DNA from: a bacterium
GTDB taxonomy: Bacteria; UBP15; UBA6099
DNA: 64,000 nucleotides
Direction of reading: 5' to 3'
Assembly (NCBI GenBank): GCA_029564595.1
Contig: JAKQPS010000001.1
Span: forward strand, 1-64,000
The notes under the pieces are model-generated. The model was not told where the DNA came from. It did no database searches and saw only the letters and a program-made list of their open reading frames with translations. Both the position numbers and the translations under genes were made by a program. This document shows, piece by piece, positions 44,801 through 53,168 of the stretch. Each line of letters begins with the position of its first letter. Position 1 is the stretch's first letter.

Positions 44801-45556
44801 GACGCGCTCCCCGTCGTGGCGCTCGAACTCATGCCGCGCCGCCTCCAGATACAATTTCTCCAGCCTGTCGCAGAGCGTTCCTATCGTGTGTTCCGCAGAC
44901 ACCGGCGATATCTGCGAGTATATGGTTGATATCTTTATCGACACCACTTCCACTTCCGGGTTCGCAAGCGCCTTGAGATATTGCTCGTAGCGTCGCGCCG
45001 CCTCCGCCTCGCCCAGCACCGCCTCGCCGAGAAAGTTCACGTTCATCCTCAGATTCTGCGAATGCCGCCTCTCAAGATGCCTCTTTAGCGGCTCCGGCTC
45101 CGCCGCCAGTATCATATTGTCGCTCGTGCTTCTCATCTTCATCTTCACTATCGGAACCGACAACTCCGGTAGAAAATTCCCGAACGTCCTGAATATCTCC
45201 AACAGAGAGCGGTCAAGCTTTCCCATGAATCCGGGGATATCCCGCGTTTTCAGCAGATGCACTATCTGATTTGCCACTCTGCGGGGATTGCTAGACCTGA
45301 AACTCTGGTCGGTGAGTTTCATTATCATCGCCTTGTCCGCGGGAGAGCGGGTCAACTGCGCGAGCGAGTCCTGCTTACGGCGCTCCTCCGGCGTTTCAAG
45401 CTCTATAGCCCGGTTCAGCAGCCGCGCCGCCAGATATGCCGCTTTCTGCGCCTCGACAGACGCGTCCGACGCGGCGTCCGCCTTGAAGTCATTGAATAAC
45501 TTATCAAGAATTTTCTTCGTGTTTTTTTTCGGATGATCCGCCTTGTCCATGTTCAT
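41882..45556 (-). CDS. putA: Bifunctional proline dehydrogenase / glutamate-semialdehyde dehydrogenase
   Basis: 1224 residues from ATG 45556, which follows a GGGGGA ribosome site; a TTG two codons earlier is also possible. The proline dehydrogenase barrel (about 30-470) shows RIVKGANLEVEK and RRLDENTGPGNF, which contact FAD and substrate. The P5C dehydrogenase domain (about 560-1010) shows SPWNFPIAIPCGGVAAGL, ETGGKNATIV (general-base Glu) and the catalytic Cys in SGQKCSATS (near 815). No N-terminal ribbon-helix-helix DNA-binding domain is seen, so it is not the autoregulatory type. It oxidises proline to glutamate and feeds electrons to quinone. It stands alone on its strand. Confidence 0.93.
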   Translation of the reverse strand: MNMDKADHPKKNTKKILDKLFNDFKADAASDASVEAQKAAYLAARLLNRAIELETPEERRKQDSLAQLTRSPADKAMIMKLTDQSFRSSNPRRVANQIVHLLKTRDIPGFMGKLDRSLLEIFRTFGNFLPELSVPIVKMKMRSTSDNMILAAEPEPLKRHLERRHSQNLRMNVNFLGEAVLGEAEAARRYEQYLKALANPEVEVVSIKISTIYSQISPVSAEHTIGTLCDRLEKLYLEAARHEFERHDGERVPKFVYLDMEEYRDMFLTSEAFMRTLDRPSMKDVSAGIVLQAYIPDSYLTQLRLNEWARKRVAAGGRPITIRIVKGANLEVEKTESSIKDWAVPQYELKIESDANFKRMLLEGLKEENRESVRLGVASHNLFDLALGIVLASDRGAMERVQLEMLEGMADHICRAISEVTERILLYAPATRREDFISAIGYLTRRLDENTGPGNFLSHSFDLKVGDEKWRKLEKDFYDSWRMADTASAEPRRKQDRNKEVDEEAARARLAGGFVNEPDTDFSLPANQKWAEGIVAKWQPLCGDKAFELPLVVAGEEIYDGREIAESTDPSRPGVVVARFRMGTREDVEAAVRAAKGDPDGWRALPVEERSRILAKAAMELRKARADLMGAALAESGKILPESDPEVSEAVDFAEYYSRSAEMFEARKNLKCSGKGVVAVVSPWNFPIAIPCGGVAAGLATGNTVILKPASDTALTAYEMCKCFWRAGVSKNALQFLPCSGNSAGAKLASHPDVDAVILTGGTDTAFRMLKAKPDMTLYAETGGKNATIVTAMSDRDQAIKNVIQSAFGHSGQKCSATSLLILEEEVFDDELFRRQLEDAVKSLKVGPAWRLETKVGPMIRPPSGDLKKALASLEPGEEWAVEPRPADGNPCLWSPGVKWNVAPGAHSHMTELFGPVLSVMKAENLAEAVSLIHMTGYGLTSGIESLDERECEYWKEHVAAGNLYINRGTTGAVVLRQPFGGMGKSAFGPGVKAGGPNYAALFMDFKETDLPDGSEYLADPQLEKYVAAVLEMGKLNRIPMWEAEKILASARSCHLAAIEEFYQTHDHFKLRGQDNFRRYLPVEKMMIRLHPDDSNFDIAARICAARIAGCSVIVSKPEGMDPETASIAADLASTLGGRITFCEHSDGDAARMIFDRSIDRIRYAAPDRAPILILSAAAETGLCVARTPVMMDGRIELVWHMREQSVSNNYHRYGNLGDRQTEE

Positions 45557-45701
45557 TTGCAATCCCCCAAGATGAGTTTGACCTCAGCGCGTTAATATTT
45601 TATCACGAATGCGAGAAAAAACCGACTTGGAAACCGCGCCCCTGCGGAACAATAAACAGAGCAAGAGAGGGGCGCGCGGAAACAACATGCGAGCGCGGCG
45701 C

Positions 45702-46193
45702 TCAGATTCTTTTCTGAAACAGAGCTATGTCGAAATCTTCGCCGAACTTGCGTCCCGCGTTGCGTATGCGGCCCGCTTCTTCAAAACCGTTTCTTTCATG
45801 GAAGCGAATGCTCGGTTCATTCTTGGAAGAAACGCTTGCCACCAAGTTGTCGACGCCGACGTTTTTCGCTTCTCCGGACAACTTTTCGAGAAGCGCTTTT
45901 CCAATTCCTTTGCGGGTGTGTTCCGGGTCAAGGAAATATGTCAGCTCAGCGGTTCTCTTAAGTGCGTCTCCGGGATGAAATTTCTTGAGCAACGCGAAGC
46001 CGAGAGATCGGTTGTTTTCGTCCTCCGCACAGTACGCGCAAATGATGTCCGGTCCGTTCAGCAGAAGATTGAAGCGCTCTTCAGGCCACATCGTGGATGA
46101 ATAAGCGGCAAAGCTGTTTTCAACGTAATGCGAAAATATTCTGATTACATCGGCTTTGTGTTTCATTTCCAGTTTCACGATGTTGATATCCAT
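45702..46193 (-). CDS. GNAT-family N-acetyltransferase
   Basis: 163 residues. The acetyl-CoA binding loop is EHTRKGIGKALLEKL (R/Q-x2-G-x-G/A). The fold order ends in RFHERNGFEEAGRIRNAG, typical of GNATs of the phosphinothricin-acetyltransferase type. The substrate is unknown. It is preceded by a 180-base gap and lies between putA and the Fic gene, all on the minus strand. Confidence 0.85.
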   Translation of the reverse strand: MDINIVKLEMKHKADVIRIFSHYVENSFAAYSSTMWPEERFNLLLNGPDIICAYCAEDENNRSLGFALLKKFHPGDALKRTAELTYFLDPEHTRKGIGKALLEKLSGEAKNVGVDNLVASVSSKNEPSIRFHERNGFEEAGRIRNAGRKFGEDFDIALFQKRI

Positions 46194-46376
46194 CTGTCGC
46201 CTCCGTCATGCCGGTTAATTTTATCAGACAGTCGCCTGATTTACTTCTCAGGCCGCAGGTTTTTTCTTGCAAAAGCATAGTGTTTTAGAATTTTCAAAGG
46301 ATTCCTGACAGGCATTCATATAGCATGGCATTTTCAGAATTTGCGTTTGAATAAGAAGCAGAAAAAAATCGGATGA

Positions 46377-47477
46377 TTAATCGTCTTGCAGGCCGCCGAT
46401 AAACCGCCGATAAACCGCCGATAAATCGTATCGCCGCGCTTTGTTGGATGAATCCGAGACAACTAGCCAACCCTGTTTCACCCACTGGGACAACAAATCT
46501 CTGGTCTGCCGTTCGCTCAAACCGAGGGCGGCGGCGACTTGGCGCGTCGCTATGGTCGGCGACTCTGAAAAAAGGCCGAGAGCTATGCGCGCTCTGCGAT
46601 CAAGATTGACGATATTTCCAGTGAAGCGAGCGCCATGCGGCTTCTCCTTGGTTTTTTTCATTACTTCCGCCGAAACATGCTGAAACACATCGGCCATCGC
46701 GTGTGTGAAATATTCCAGCCACGGCGTTATGTCGGCCCTGTCGCGCCCGTCATAGTAATTGTGTTTCGGGTGTGTTTGCAGCGCTTCGTAATAACCATTG
46801 AGGTCTTCGGCGTAAAATTCTTCAAGGCTGAAAAATTTTCCGAGGTCGTATGAGCCTCGGTACAGAATCCAAGTCGCAAACATTCGGGCGGCGCGCCCGT
46901 TTCCGTCATAAAATGGATGTATGGTCACGAATTGATAGTGTGACACTCCTGCGACGATAGGAACGGGAATATCCTCTTTTTCGGATTTTGCCAGCCATGC
47001 AAACAGCTCCTTCATAAGTCGCGCCACGTCTTTTGCTTCCGGAGGCAGATATATTATCGCGCCCGTTGCGGCGTCTCTTATGACATTCTGACCATCCCGA
47101 TATTCAGTGGCTTTGGCTTTAGGCCCTTTATGGATGACCGCATGAAGCTTTCTGACGCGTTCTTCAGTGATGTCGATTCCGGCTTCCGCCCATTCTTCCA
47201 CTTTTTGCAGCGAGTTGTAATAGTTTTTCACTTCAACGACATCGCGTTCTTTTCCCAATAATTTCTTTTCTCCATCTAAAACCGCCTTGGCTTCTTTCAG
47301 CGTCAATCGATTTCCCTCTATTCTGGTGGAGTGATGGGTTGAACGGACGCGCGCCCGCCTGCGCAATGATTCAGCGGTGGCCGGATGCAGTATAGCTCCG
47401 CCTACTGCTTCCCGCGCCGCTTCAATCGTCATTAAATCGCGGACTATCTTATTGGTAAACTTGTATTTATATGGCAT
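46377..47477 (-). CDS. Fic-domain protein with N-terminal inhibitory motif and HTH tail
   Basis: 366 residues. The Fic active site HPFYDGNGR (187-195) is complete. Residues 50-56 read STRIEGN, the (S/T)x3E(G/N) inhibitory motif, so this is a class II self-inhibited Fic protein. An NVIRD-like flap (131-135) lies before the core. The C-terminal 80 residues are helix-turn-helix-like (SPTIATRQVAAALGLSERQT). Such proteins AMPylate target proteins and often sit in toxin-like or regulatory contexts; here no antitoxin gene is adjacent. The gene is flanked by a perfect 25-bp direct repeat at 46402-46426 and 47539-47563. Confidence 0.9.
   Translation of the reverse strand: MPYKYKFTNKIVRDLMTIEAAREAVGGAILHPATAESLRRRARVRSTHHSTRIEGNRLTLKEAKAVLDGEKKLLGKERDVVEVKNYYNSLQKVEEWAEAGIDITEERVRKLHAVIHKGPKAKATEYRDGQNVIRDAATGAIIYLPPEAKDVARLMKELFAWLAKSEKEDIPVPIVAGVSHYQFVTIHPFYDGNGRAARMFATWILYRGSYDLGKFFSLEEFYAEDLNGYYEALQTHPKHNYYDGRDRADITPWLEYFTHAMADVFQHVSAEVMKKTKEKPHGARFTGNIVNLDRRARIALGLFSESPTIATRQVAAALGLSERQTRDLLSQWVKQGWLVVSDSSNKARRYDLSAVYRRFIGGLQDD
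46391..46426 (-). repeat. Tandem CCGCCGATAAA repeats inside the fic 3' end
   Basis: Three units of an 11-base word, with the last two giving the YRRFIGG codons at the C terminus. A 25-base part (46402-46426) is identical to 47539-47563 upstream of the gene. Confidence 0.75.
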
Positions 47478-47538
47478 TAAAAAACCTCTTGTGACATGGC
47501 CTATATATTATAAAACAAAAACAAAGAAATGTGAACAG

Positions 47539-47563
47539 ACCGCCGATAAACCGCCGATAAATC
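47539..47563 (-). repeat. Direct-repeat partner upstream of the Fic gene
   Basis: Two CCGCCGATAAA units, 62 bases before the ATG of the Fic gene. The 25 bases are identical to a stretch in the gene's last codons. It could be an operator, or one end of a duplicated attachment-like segment. Confidence 0.6.
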
Positions 47564-47619
47564 AAAAAAACGAAATTTCTTGATCTAGAATCGGTCAATA
47601 GGATTAGGGTTTGATGCGG

Positions 47620-48447
47620 TTATCCGCCGAAGGCTTGCCGCGCGCCGCTGACTAGGAGGGCGGACCCTGCGAAAACGAGAAGGGAGAACACGAAAACGCG
47701 GAACGCGCGTTCGGGCATGCGGCTGTGAAGCTTCTCTCCTATGAAAACGCCAATAAGAAGCATGGGGATGAGGGCGATTATGGCTTTCAGAGTGCTGGCG
47801 TCGTGGCGACCGGCGACGATGTGCGTGGTCATTATTATTCCGTTAAGAACGAGCCATAGCACGGAAAGAGTGGCGCGGAAGACGCCTTTGTCGGAGAGTT
47901 TTTTGCTTGAGTAATAAACAATCATGGGGCCGCCGGAGCCGTAGACGCCCTGAATGAATCCGCCGCCCATGAGCCAGATAGCGGATTTCAGGCGGGACAT
48001 AGGAGGCGGGGCCGCCGCTTTGTCAGCCCCGGTCGCCATGCGGGTCAACTCCCATGCCGAGAAACACAGCACGAAGACGCCGTAAGCAAGTTTCAGCCAC
48101 ACGCTGCTCGCTATGCTGAACACCAGAATGCCCACCGCCATGCCAACCATAGCAAAGGGGAGTATGCCGTACATCAGTTCGGCGGCGGGAACCATCTTTC
48201 GCTCTTTGACAACCCGCGCGATTCCGCCCATCAGCTCGAAGGTGTCCGTTTTTTTGTAATGCCGCGCGACGATGTACACGCTTATGGCGAGGTTGATAGG
48301 GACGAGCACTGTGACGAGCCACGGGATTTCAAAGAAGTTGGCGGCGATGGTGACGGCTATGATGATGCCGCCGAAGCCGGTGATGGCCTCGACGATGTTC
48401 GCCAAGAGGACGGCCAGAATGAGGATAATGAAATTCGCGTCCGGCAT
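47620..48447 (-). CDS. TauE/SafE-family membrane transporter
   Basis: 275 residues with about eight transmembrane helices. It starts with ILAVLLANIVEAITGFGGIIIAV (the conserved G-x-G-G-G-like first-half motif) and repeats in the second half with MGGGFIQGVYGSGGPMIVYY. These twin motifs are typical of the TauE/SafE sulfite/sulfonate exporter family. The true substrate is unclear. A 39-residue membrane peptide gene lies upstream on the same strand. Confidence 0.85.
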   Translation of the reverse strand: MPDANFIILILAVLLANIVEAITGFGGIIIAVTIAANFFEIPWLVTVLVPINLAISVYIVARHYKKTDTFELMGGIARVVKERKMVPAAELMYGILPFAMVGMAVGILVFSIASSVWLKLAYGVFVLCFSAWELTRMATGADKAAAPPPMSRLKSAIWLMGGGFIQGVYGSGGPMIVYYSSKKLSDKGVFRATLSVLWLVLNGIIMTTHIVAGRHDASTLKAIIALIPMLLIGVFIGEKLHSRMPERAFRVFVFSLLVFAGSALLVSGARQAFGG

Positions 48448-48610
48448 TTAGTAGAAGCAACCTTTCCAGCCCGATTTCGGTCCGCATCGGAAACGAATGC
48501 GGTTTTGCGCGAGCCGCGCGCGGCCCCGCGCCACGGGTGAATATTGTAATGCAAAAACGGTCGCGCAAGAATAGCGTCGGCGGATATAAATTGAGCGGCA
48601 GCGCCGAGGC

Positions 48611-48730
48611 TCACAGCCCGAAATGTTCCGGGCGGGCGAATGTGATGAACGCCGCCAGAAAAGCGAGCGCGGCGACGAGCGCCATCCTTATTATCGAAGC
48701 TTCCATTTCCGTTCTGTTTTCAGTTTCCAT
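48611..48730 (-). CDS. 39-residue membrane peptide
   Basis: METENRTEMEASIIRMALVA... then a hydrophobic helix (about 13-32) and PEHFGL before the stop. The start is supported by GGAGGCG 7 bases upstream. One transmembrane helix and an acidic N terminus suggest a small inner-membrane protein. It lies 163 bases upstream of the TauE-like gene on the same strand and could be co-transcribed. No known family is recognised. Confidence 0.55.
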   Translation of the reverse strand: METENRTEMEASIIRMALVAALAFLAAFITFARPEHFGL

Positions 48731-48813
48731 GACGCGCCTCCGTGTCTTTTTCCCGAATGATAGCGGCGGGGTGCGACAAAATAGGGGGGCGGGCGCGGAA
48801 CGAGGAAAATAAT

Positions 48814-48842
48814 TTTACATCGCGCGCGTATTCTTATATGAT
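48814..48842 (+). promoter_or_regulatory. Sigma-70-type promoter of the SCP2-tkt genes
   Basis: -35 TTTACA (48814-48819), 17-base spacer, -10 TATGAT (48837-48842). A start near 48849 gives a short leader before the ATG at 48911. Confidence 0.6.
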
Positions 48843-48910
48843 AGGGCGCGTGAAAAAACCGCGTCCGCGCGCCGCGCGGGCGGCGGCTCATCCGGAAGGA
48901 GCGGCGGCTG

Positions 48911-49348
48911 ATGGGAAAATCGAAATATTTTAAAGACAGGGAAGAGTTCGTCAAAGTGATGACCGCTTTGTGCGAAAGGCTCAAATGCGACCCCAAAGTG
49001 GGCGCGGACGTGGCGAAGGCCAATGTGATTGTCAGGTTCGAGTACAGCGACCCGGACGCGGCCGTCACCATAAACGGCAGAGACAAACCGGAGACGCCCG
49101 GCGACTTCATCAGCTACTGCTGGGACTCGAAGACGCCGGAACCGGATGTGGTGATGATCAACTCGGCGGACTTCAGCCACCGTTTCTGGCACGGCAAGGA
49201 AAACCCCATGCTGGCCATAGCGATGGGAAAGATGAAGACTAAGGGCGACGCCGCCAAAGCGCTCGCTCTGCTTCCGGCAATCAAACCGGCTTTCAAGATT
49301 TATCCTGAAGTGCTCAAGGAGTTGGGAAGGAAAGACCTCGTCCTGTGA
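48911..49348 (+). CDS. SCP2/sterol-carrier-domain-like protein
   Basis: 145 residues. The pattern ADVAKANVIVRFEYSDPDAAV, SYCWDS and then a VVMINSADFSHRFWHGKENP segment with AIAMGKMKTKGDAAKAL resembles single-domain SCP2/sterol-transfer-like proteins, which bind hydrophobic ligands or act as soluble accessory proteins. The ligand is unknown. Directly upstream of the transketolase genes (60-base gap). Confidence 0.6.
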   Translation: MGKSKYFKDREEFVKVMTALCERLKCDPKVGADVAKANVIVRFEYSDPDAAVTINGRDKPETPGDFISYCWDSKTPEPDVVMINSADFSHRFWHGKENPMLAIAMGKMKTKGDAAKALALLPAIKPAFKIYPEVLKELGRKDLVL

Positions 49349-49408
49349 CAGGCGCGGCGCGCCGTGAGCGGACGGTTTGCGAAGATTAAATAAAGGAGGG
49401 CGGCGGCA

Positions 49409-50263
49409 ATGATTCACAATTACACCAAACGCGAGGACCTTGTGAATTTCCTCAAAGGAAAATCAGTCGAGGTCCGCAAGGAAATCATCAAGCTTGTGGT
49501 CACAGCGGGCGGCGGCCACGTGGGCGGCGGGTTGTCCATGACGGAAATCCTTCTGGCCATGTACTACCACGTGCTGAACATCGACCCGAAGAACCCGAAA
49601 AAGGAAGACAGGGACAGGTTCATCCTCAGCAAAGGGCACGGCGGAGTGGGCATCTGCCCGGTTCTGGCCGATGTCGGCTACTATGATCACTGCATGATGG
49701 ACGACTTTAACCAGTATCTAAGCCCGTTCGGAATGCACCCGGACATGCACAAAGTTCCGGGAATAGACATGAGCACGGGGTCGCTGGGGCATGGGCTTCC
49801 TATCAGCGTGGGGCTGGCTCTCGGCGCTAGGCTCAAAAAAGCCTCGTGGCGCACCTACTGCCTGCTTGGCGATGGCGAGTGCAATGAAGGAACGGTGTGG
49901 GAAGCGGCGATGGCCGGCGCTCACTTCAAACTGGGCAACCTAACCGCGATACTCGACCGCAACCGCCTCATGCTCGACGGCCCGGTCAACGAAATAATGG
50001 AAATCGACCCGATAGAAGACAAATGGAAAGCTTTCGGATGGGACGTGCGGATTATCGACGGCCACGACTACAATCAGCTCATCGACACGTTCGAGTCGCT
50101 GCCGCCGATCAGCTCTCAGAAACCCGTCTGCGTCATCTGCAATACCACAAAGGGCAAAGGCGTCTCCTACATGGAGAACCAGACCAAATGGCACTACGGC
50201 GGCCTCGACGAAGCCACCGAGAAACAGGCTTGCGACGACATCGACAAAATCTGCCTGCCGTAA
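49409..50263 (+). CDS. tktA: Transketolase, N-terminal subunit
   Basis: 284 residues, half the length of a single-chain transketolase. TPP/metal motifs are visible: KGHGGVGICPVL, STGSLGHGLPISVGLALGARL and the GDGECNEGTVWEAA thiamine-binding motif with the later LDRN loop. It pairs with the next gene, which carries the pyrimidine-binding and C-terminal domains. It transfers two-carbon units between sugar phosphates in the non-oxidative pentose phosphate pathway. A strong GGAGG ribosome site precedes it. Confidence 0.92.
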   Translation: MIHNYTKREDLVNFLKGKSVEVRKEIIKLVVTAGGGHVGGGLSMTEILLAMYYHVLNIDPKNPKKEDRDRFILSKGHGGVGICPVLADVGYYDHCMMDDFNQYLSPFGMHPDMHKVPGIDMSTGSLGHGLPISVGLALGARLKKASWRTYCLLGDGECNEGTVWEAAMAGAHFKLGNLTAILDRNRLMLDGPVNEIMEIDPIEDKWKAFGWDVRIIDGHDYNQLIDTFESLPPISSQKPVCVICNTTKGKGVSYMENQTKWHYGGLDEATEKQACDDIDKICLP

Positions 50264-50296
50264 GCAGGCTTATTTCCGACAGGGAGGAATATCAAA

Positions 50297-51304
50297 ATGG
50301 CAGGCGGACTGGCTTACACGACAGACGATTTAAATGATCTCACACAGGCTCAGATATTCGGCAGAGTGCTGATGGACCTCGGCTCTCAGCATCCGGAGAT
50401 AGTGGCGCTCAGCGCCGATCTGGCCAAATCCACGAAAGTCGGCGATTTCTTCGCCAAGTTCCCGGAGCGCTCCTTCAACTTCGGCATAGCCGAACAGAAC
50501 ATGATCGGGGCGGCCGCCGGGCTGGCTCTGGCGGGCTTCAAACCCTACGCCGCAACTTTCGGCTGCTTCGCTTCTATGCGCGCGTGCGAACAGGTGCGCA
50601 CCGACCTTTGCTACCCCAAGCTGAATGTAAAAATCATCGGCACTCACGCCGGCCTCAGCATGGGCAACGGCGGCACGACTCACCACGCCACCGAAGACAT
50701 CGGCATATTCCGCACATTTGCGAACATGACCGTGATGGTTCCTGCGGACGGGCTCGAAACGGCGAAGGTCATCTCGGCTTCTATCGACCATGACGGCCCG
50801 ATGTACATCCGCGTTGGCCGCGGCTTCGAGCCTCCGGCTTACGAATCCCTCGACTATGACTTCACAATAGGCAAAGCTATCGAGATGCGGCCCGGAGCCG
50901 ACGCGACGGTTATCGCCTGCGGAATGTGCGTCCTACAGGCTATGGAAGCCGCCGAGGACTTCGCCGAAGACGACGGCCCGGACATCCGCGTTATCAACAT
51001 TCACACCGTAAAGCCCATAGACAAGGAAGCCATTATCAAGGCCGCCGAGGAAACCGGCGTCATCATCACCGCCGAAGAGCACAACATCATCGGCGGACTC
51101 GGCAGCGCGGTCGCGGAAATCCTCGCGGAAGCAGGTCTCGCAGGCTCGGTCAAGTTCAAACGGGTAGGCATACCGGACGTGTTCTCCGTCATCGGATACC
51201 CCGAAGACCTATATGCCCATTACAAGATAGACCAAGCGGGAATCTACGACAGCATCTGCGACTTGATGGGGCTTGAAAAGAAGGACCGCGACGACGAGCA
51301 TTGA
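50297..51304 (+). CDS. tktB: Transketolase, C-terminal subunit
   Basis: 335 residues. The segment ADLAKSTKVGDFFAKFPERS and IAEQNMIGAAAGLALAGFKP form the pyrimidine-binding domain, the PADGLETAKVI segment follows, and the C-terminal domain shows INIHTVKPID and a GGLGSAVAEILAEAG helix. Start is 33 bases after tktA; the two genes form one enzyme. A terminator follows (51334-51365). Confidence 0.92.
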   Translation: MAGGLAYTTDDLNDLTQAQIFGRVLMDLGSQHPEIVALSADLAKSTKVGDFFAKFPERSFNFGIAEQNMIGAAAGLALAGFKPYAATFGCFASMRACEQVRTDLCYPKLNVKIIGTHAGLSMGNGGTTHHATEDIGIFRTFANMTVMVPADGLETAKVISASIDHDGPMYIRVGRGFEPPAYESLDYDFTIGKAIEMRPGADATVIACGMCVLQAMEAAEDFAEDDGPDIRVINIHTVKPIDKEAIIKAAEETGVIITAEEHNIIGGLGSAVAEILAEAGLAGSVKFKRVGIPDVFSVIGYPEDLYAHYKIDQAGIYDSICDLMGLEKKDRDDEH

Positions 51305-51333
51305 TTCGTCAGCCTCGCGAAAATTGATGAAAT

Positions 51334-51365
51334 AAAAAAGCGGCCCGGACAGGGCCGCTTTTTTT
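51334..51365. terminator. Bidirectional rho-independent terminator
   Basis: AAAAAA-GCGGCCC-GGACA-GGGCCGC-TTTTTTT. A-run and T-run on both sides let it serve the plus-strand tktB and the minus-strand antiporter (stop at 51396). Confidence 0.9.
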
Positions 51366-51395
51366 GTTGACGCCGCCAGTTGTGTCGTAGCTTGT

Positions 51396-52907
51396 TTAGC
51401 CTCTGAAGAAGATGAACGTCACGATTGCGAAAATCGGGAACAAGATGCAGATGGACCATCCCATGTAGCCGAGGAAGGACGGCATGGGGACTTTATTTTC
51501 CTCGCAGATGGATTTGACCATGAAATTGGGGGCGTTGCCGATGTAGGACATAGCGCCGAAGAACACCGCGCCCATCGCTATGGCAAGAAGAATGTGCTGG
51601 GGCACGCAGCCGCCATACACCGCAACGCAGCCCGCTCCGCCCAGAGTTTTGCCGAGGGACAGGAATGTCAGATACGTCGGCGCGTTGTCGAGGAAGGCGG
51701 ACAGCACGCCCGTCATCCAGAAGTATTGCCACGCGTGAGACAGAGACAGCGCGCCCGTCATCCCTTTGTATTCAAGTATATTCAACGCGGGTATCATGCA
51801 AGCGAAAATAGCCGCAAAGAGAACAGCCACTTCTTTTACCGGGAACCACGAGAATCCGTTTTCCTCTCTGAGCGGCTTCGGCGTGACTTTCAGAGACAGG
51901 AACGCCATCAGCGACATCAGGACGACTTGGATGGCGTCTCTGATGAAACCGAGATGCCCCATGCTTCGGAGGACAGTTCCGTAGAAAATCACAGTTCCCA
52001 TGACTCCGAGGAGGAAAACAAAATTATAGGAGCCGAGGATGGCGAACTTCTGTTTCGGCTCGTTCGGGTCGTCCGCGGGAACTCCGCCGTCTTTCTTTAT
52101 CATCATGGAATCGACCAAGTAGAACAGGGCCAGAAGGATGCCGATTGCGAACGCCCAGCCGGGGAGCATGTGGATGAGAGTCCACTCGAAGGGCACTCCC
52201 TGCAGGAAACCGAGGAAGAGGGGAGGGTCTCCCAGCGGGGTTAGCGAGCCGCCGATGTTGCTGACCGTGAAAATAAAGAATATGAAAATATGCAGCTTGG
52301 TCTTTCTGTTTTTGTTTATCCGCAGCATCGGCCTGATGAGAACCATCGAAGCGCCGGCGGTTCCGATGAAACTGGCTATCACCGAGCCGATGAGCAGAAA
52401 CACCGTATTGGTCATAGGGGAGCTTTTGAAAGAGCCTCTGACCAATATGCCGCCCGATATGACGAATAGCGAACCGACCAGCGCGATGAACGAACAGTAT
52501 TCGACGAAAACATGGATCGTCTTTTCCTGAAGCGTTATGAACATCAAAATCGCCATCGGAAGGCCGAACAGCAGGCTCACCTTCGGGAAATTATGATGCC
52601 ACCAGTGGCCGTTTATGAGCGGGATTATTGCTATTGAAAGCAGGATGCCCGCGAACGGGATTATCCAGAAGATGGAAATATTAACCGGGCCGTGATGACC
52701 GCCGCCGTGGGCGTCGTCAGTTTCATGCCCGTACTCAGCATCGGGAGCGGACACGTAATCCGAATGACCCTCGGCTGCGGTTGCGGCGGCGATGAGTGAT
52801 ATGCCGGGCGCATCATGCCGCGTCGAGTCGGGCGCTTGAGAAAACATCGAAATAAGAAGCAGAACTGGAACAAGGACAGCGGTTTTGAACATGGTTCTAA
52901 CGATCAT
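51396..52907 (-). CDS. NhaD-type sodium/proton antiporter, paralogue 1
   Basis: 503 residues: an N-terminal signal-like helix, then a His-rich loop (HETDDAHGGGHHGP) at about residues 60-74, then about 11 transmembrane helices. Hallmarks of the ion-transporter/NhaD group are NTVFLLIGSVIASFIGTAGA, SNIGGSLTPLGDPPLFLG and the DNAPTYLTFLSLG/SYIGNAPNFM region. It exchanges Na+ for protons. It is nearly identical to its neighbour 53169-54692, so the pair is a recent tandem duplication. Promoter at 53050-53078 and a 135-base leader precede it. Confidence 0.88.
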   Translation of the reverse strand: MIVRTMFKTAVLVPVLLLISMFSQAPDSTRHDAPGISLIAAATAAEGHSDYVSAPDAEYGHETDDAHGGGHHGPVNISIFWIIPFAGILLSIAIIPLINGHWWHHNFPKVSLLFGLPMAILMFITLQEKTIHVFVEYCSFIALVGSLFVISGGILVRGSFKSSPMTNTVFLLIGSVIASFIGTAGASMVLIRPMLRINKNRKTKLHIFIFFIFTVSNIGGSLTPLGDPPLFLGFLQGVPFEWTLIHMLPGWAFAIGILLALFYLVDSMMIKKDGGVPADDPNEPKQKFAILGSYNFVFLLGVMGTVIFYGTVLRSMGHLGFIRDAIQVVLMSLMAFLSLKVTPKPLREENGFSWFPVKEVAVLFAAIFACMIPALNILEYKGMTGALSLSHAWQYFWMTGVLSAFLDNAPTYLTFLSLGKTLGGAGCVAVYGGCVPQHILLAIAMGAVFFGAMSYIGNAPNFMVKSICEENKVPMPSFLGYMGWSICILFPIFAIVTFIFFRG

Positions 52908-53049
52908 CGATAATCTCCTTTTCGTTCCGGCGTTGAATTCAGCGCAATACGGAACTAACCCCGGGCGGCTGGCGGCGACTGGTATTCTTCGCCGTCCGTC
53001 GTCGAGCGTTCAAATCAGTTAATTCTGATTATCGACTCAACCGGATGTT
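52908..53049 (-). promoter_or_regulatory. 5' leader of antiporter paralogue 1
   Basis: A leader of about 135 bases between the promoter at 53050-53078 and the start at 52907, long enough for a cis-acting RNA. It holds GC-rich inverted segments (for example GGACGGCGAAGAA and CAACGCCGGAAC parts). I cannot match it to a known riboswitch by eye; a sodium or proton sensor would fit the gene. Confidence 0.3.
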
Positions 53050-53078
53050 ATTATAGAAAAAAGAGACGCTACCGTCAA
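53050..53078 (-). promoter_or_regulatory. Strong sigma-70-type promoter of antiporter paralogue 1
   Basis: On the minus strand: -35 TTGACG (53078-53073), 17-base spacer, -10 TATAAT (53055-53050). Near-consensus. Confidence 0.75.
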
Positions 53079-53106
53079 TTATCAGGCTCGTCAGGCGCGC
53101 ACAACT

Positions 53107-53137
53107 AAAAAACCCCGCTTTTCAGGTCGGGGCTTTT
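53107..53137 (-). terminator. Terminator of antiporter paralogue 2
   Basis: CCCCG-containing stem (AAGCCCCG ... CGGGGTTTTTT on the minus strand) about 30 bases past the stop of the gene at 53169-54692. The T-run lies on the minus strand. Confidence 0.75.
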
Positions 53138-53168
53138 AGATATCCTTGATATACTGCGATTTCCGGCG

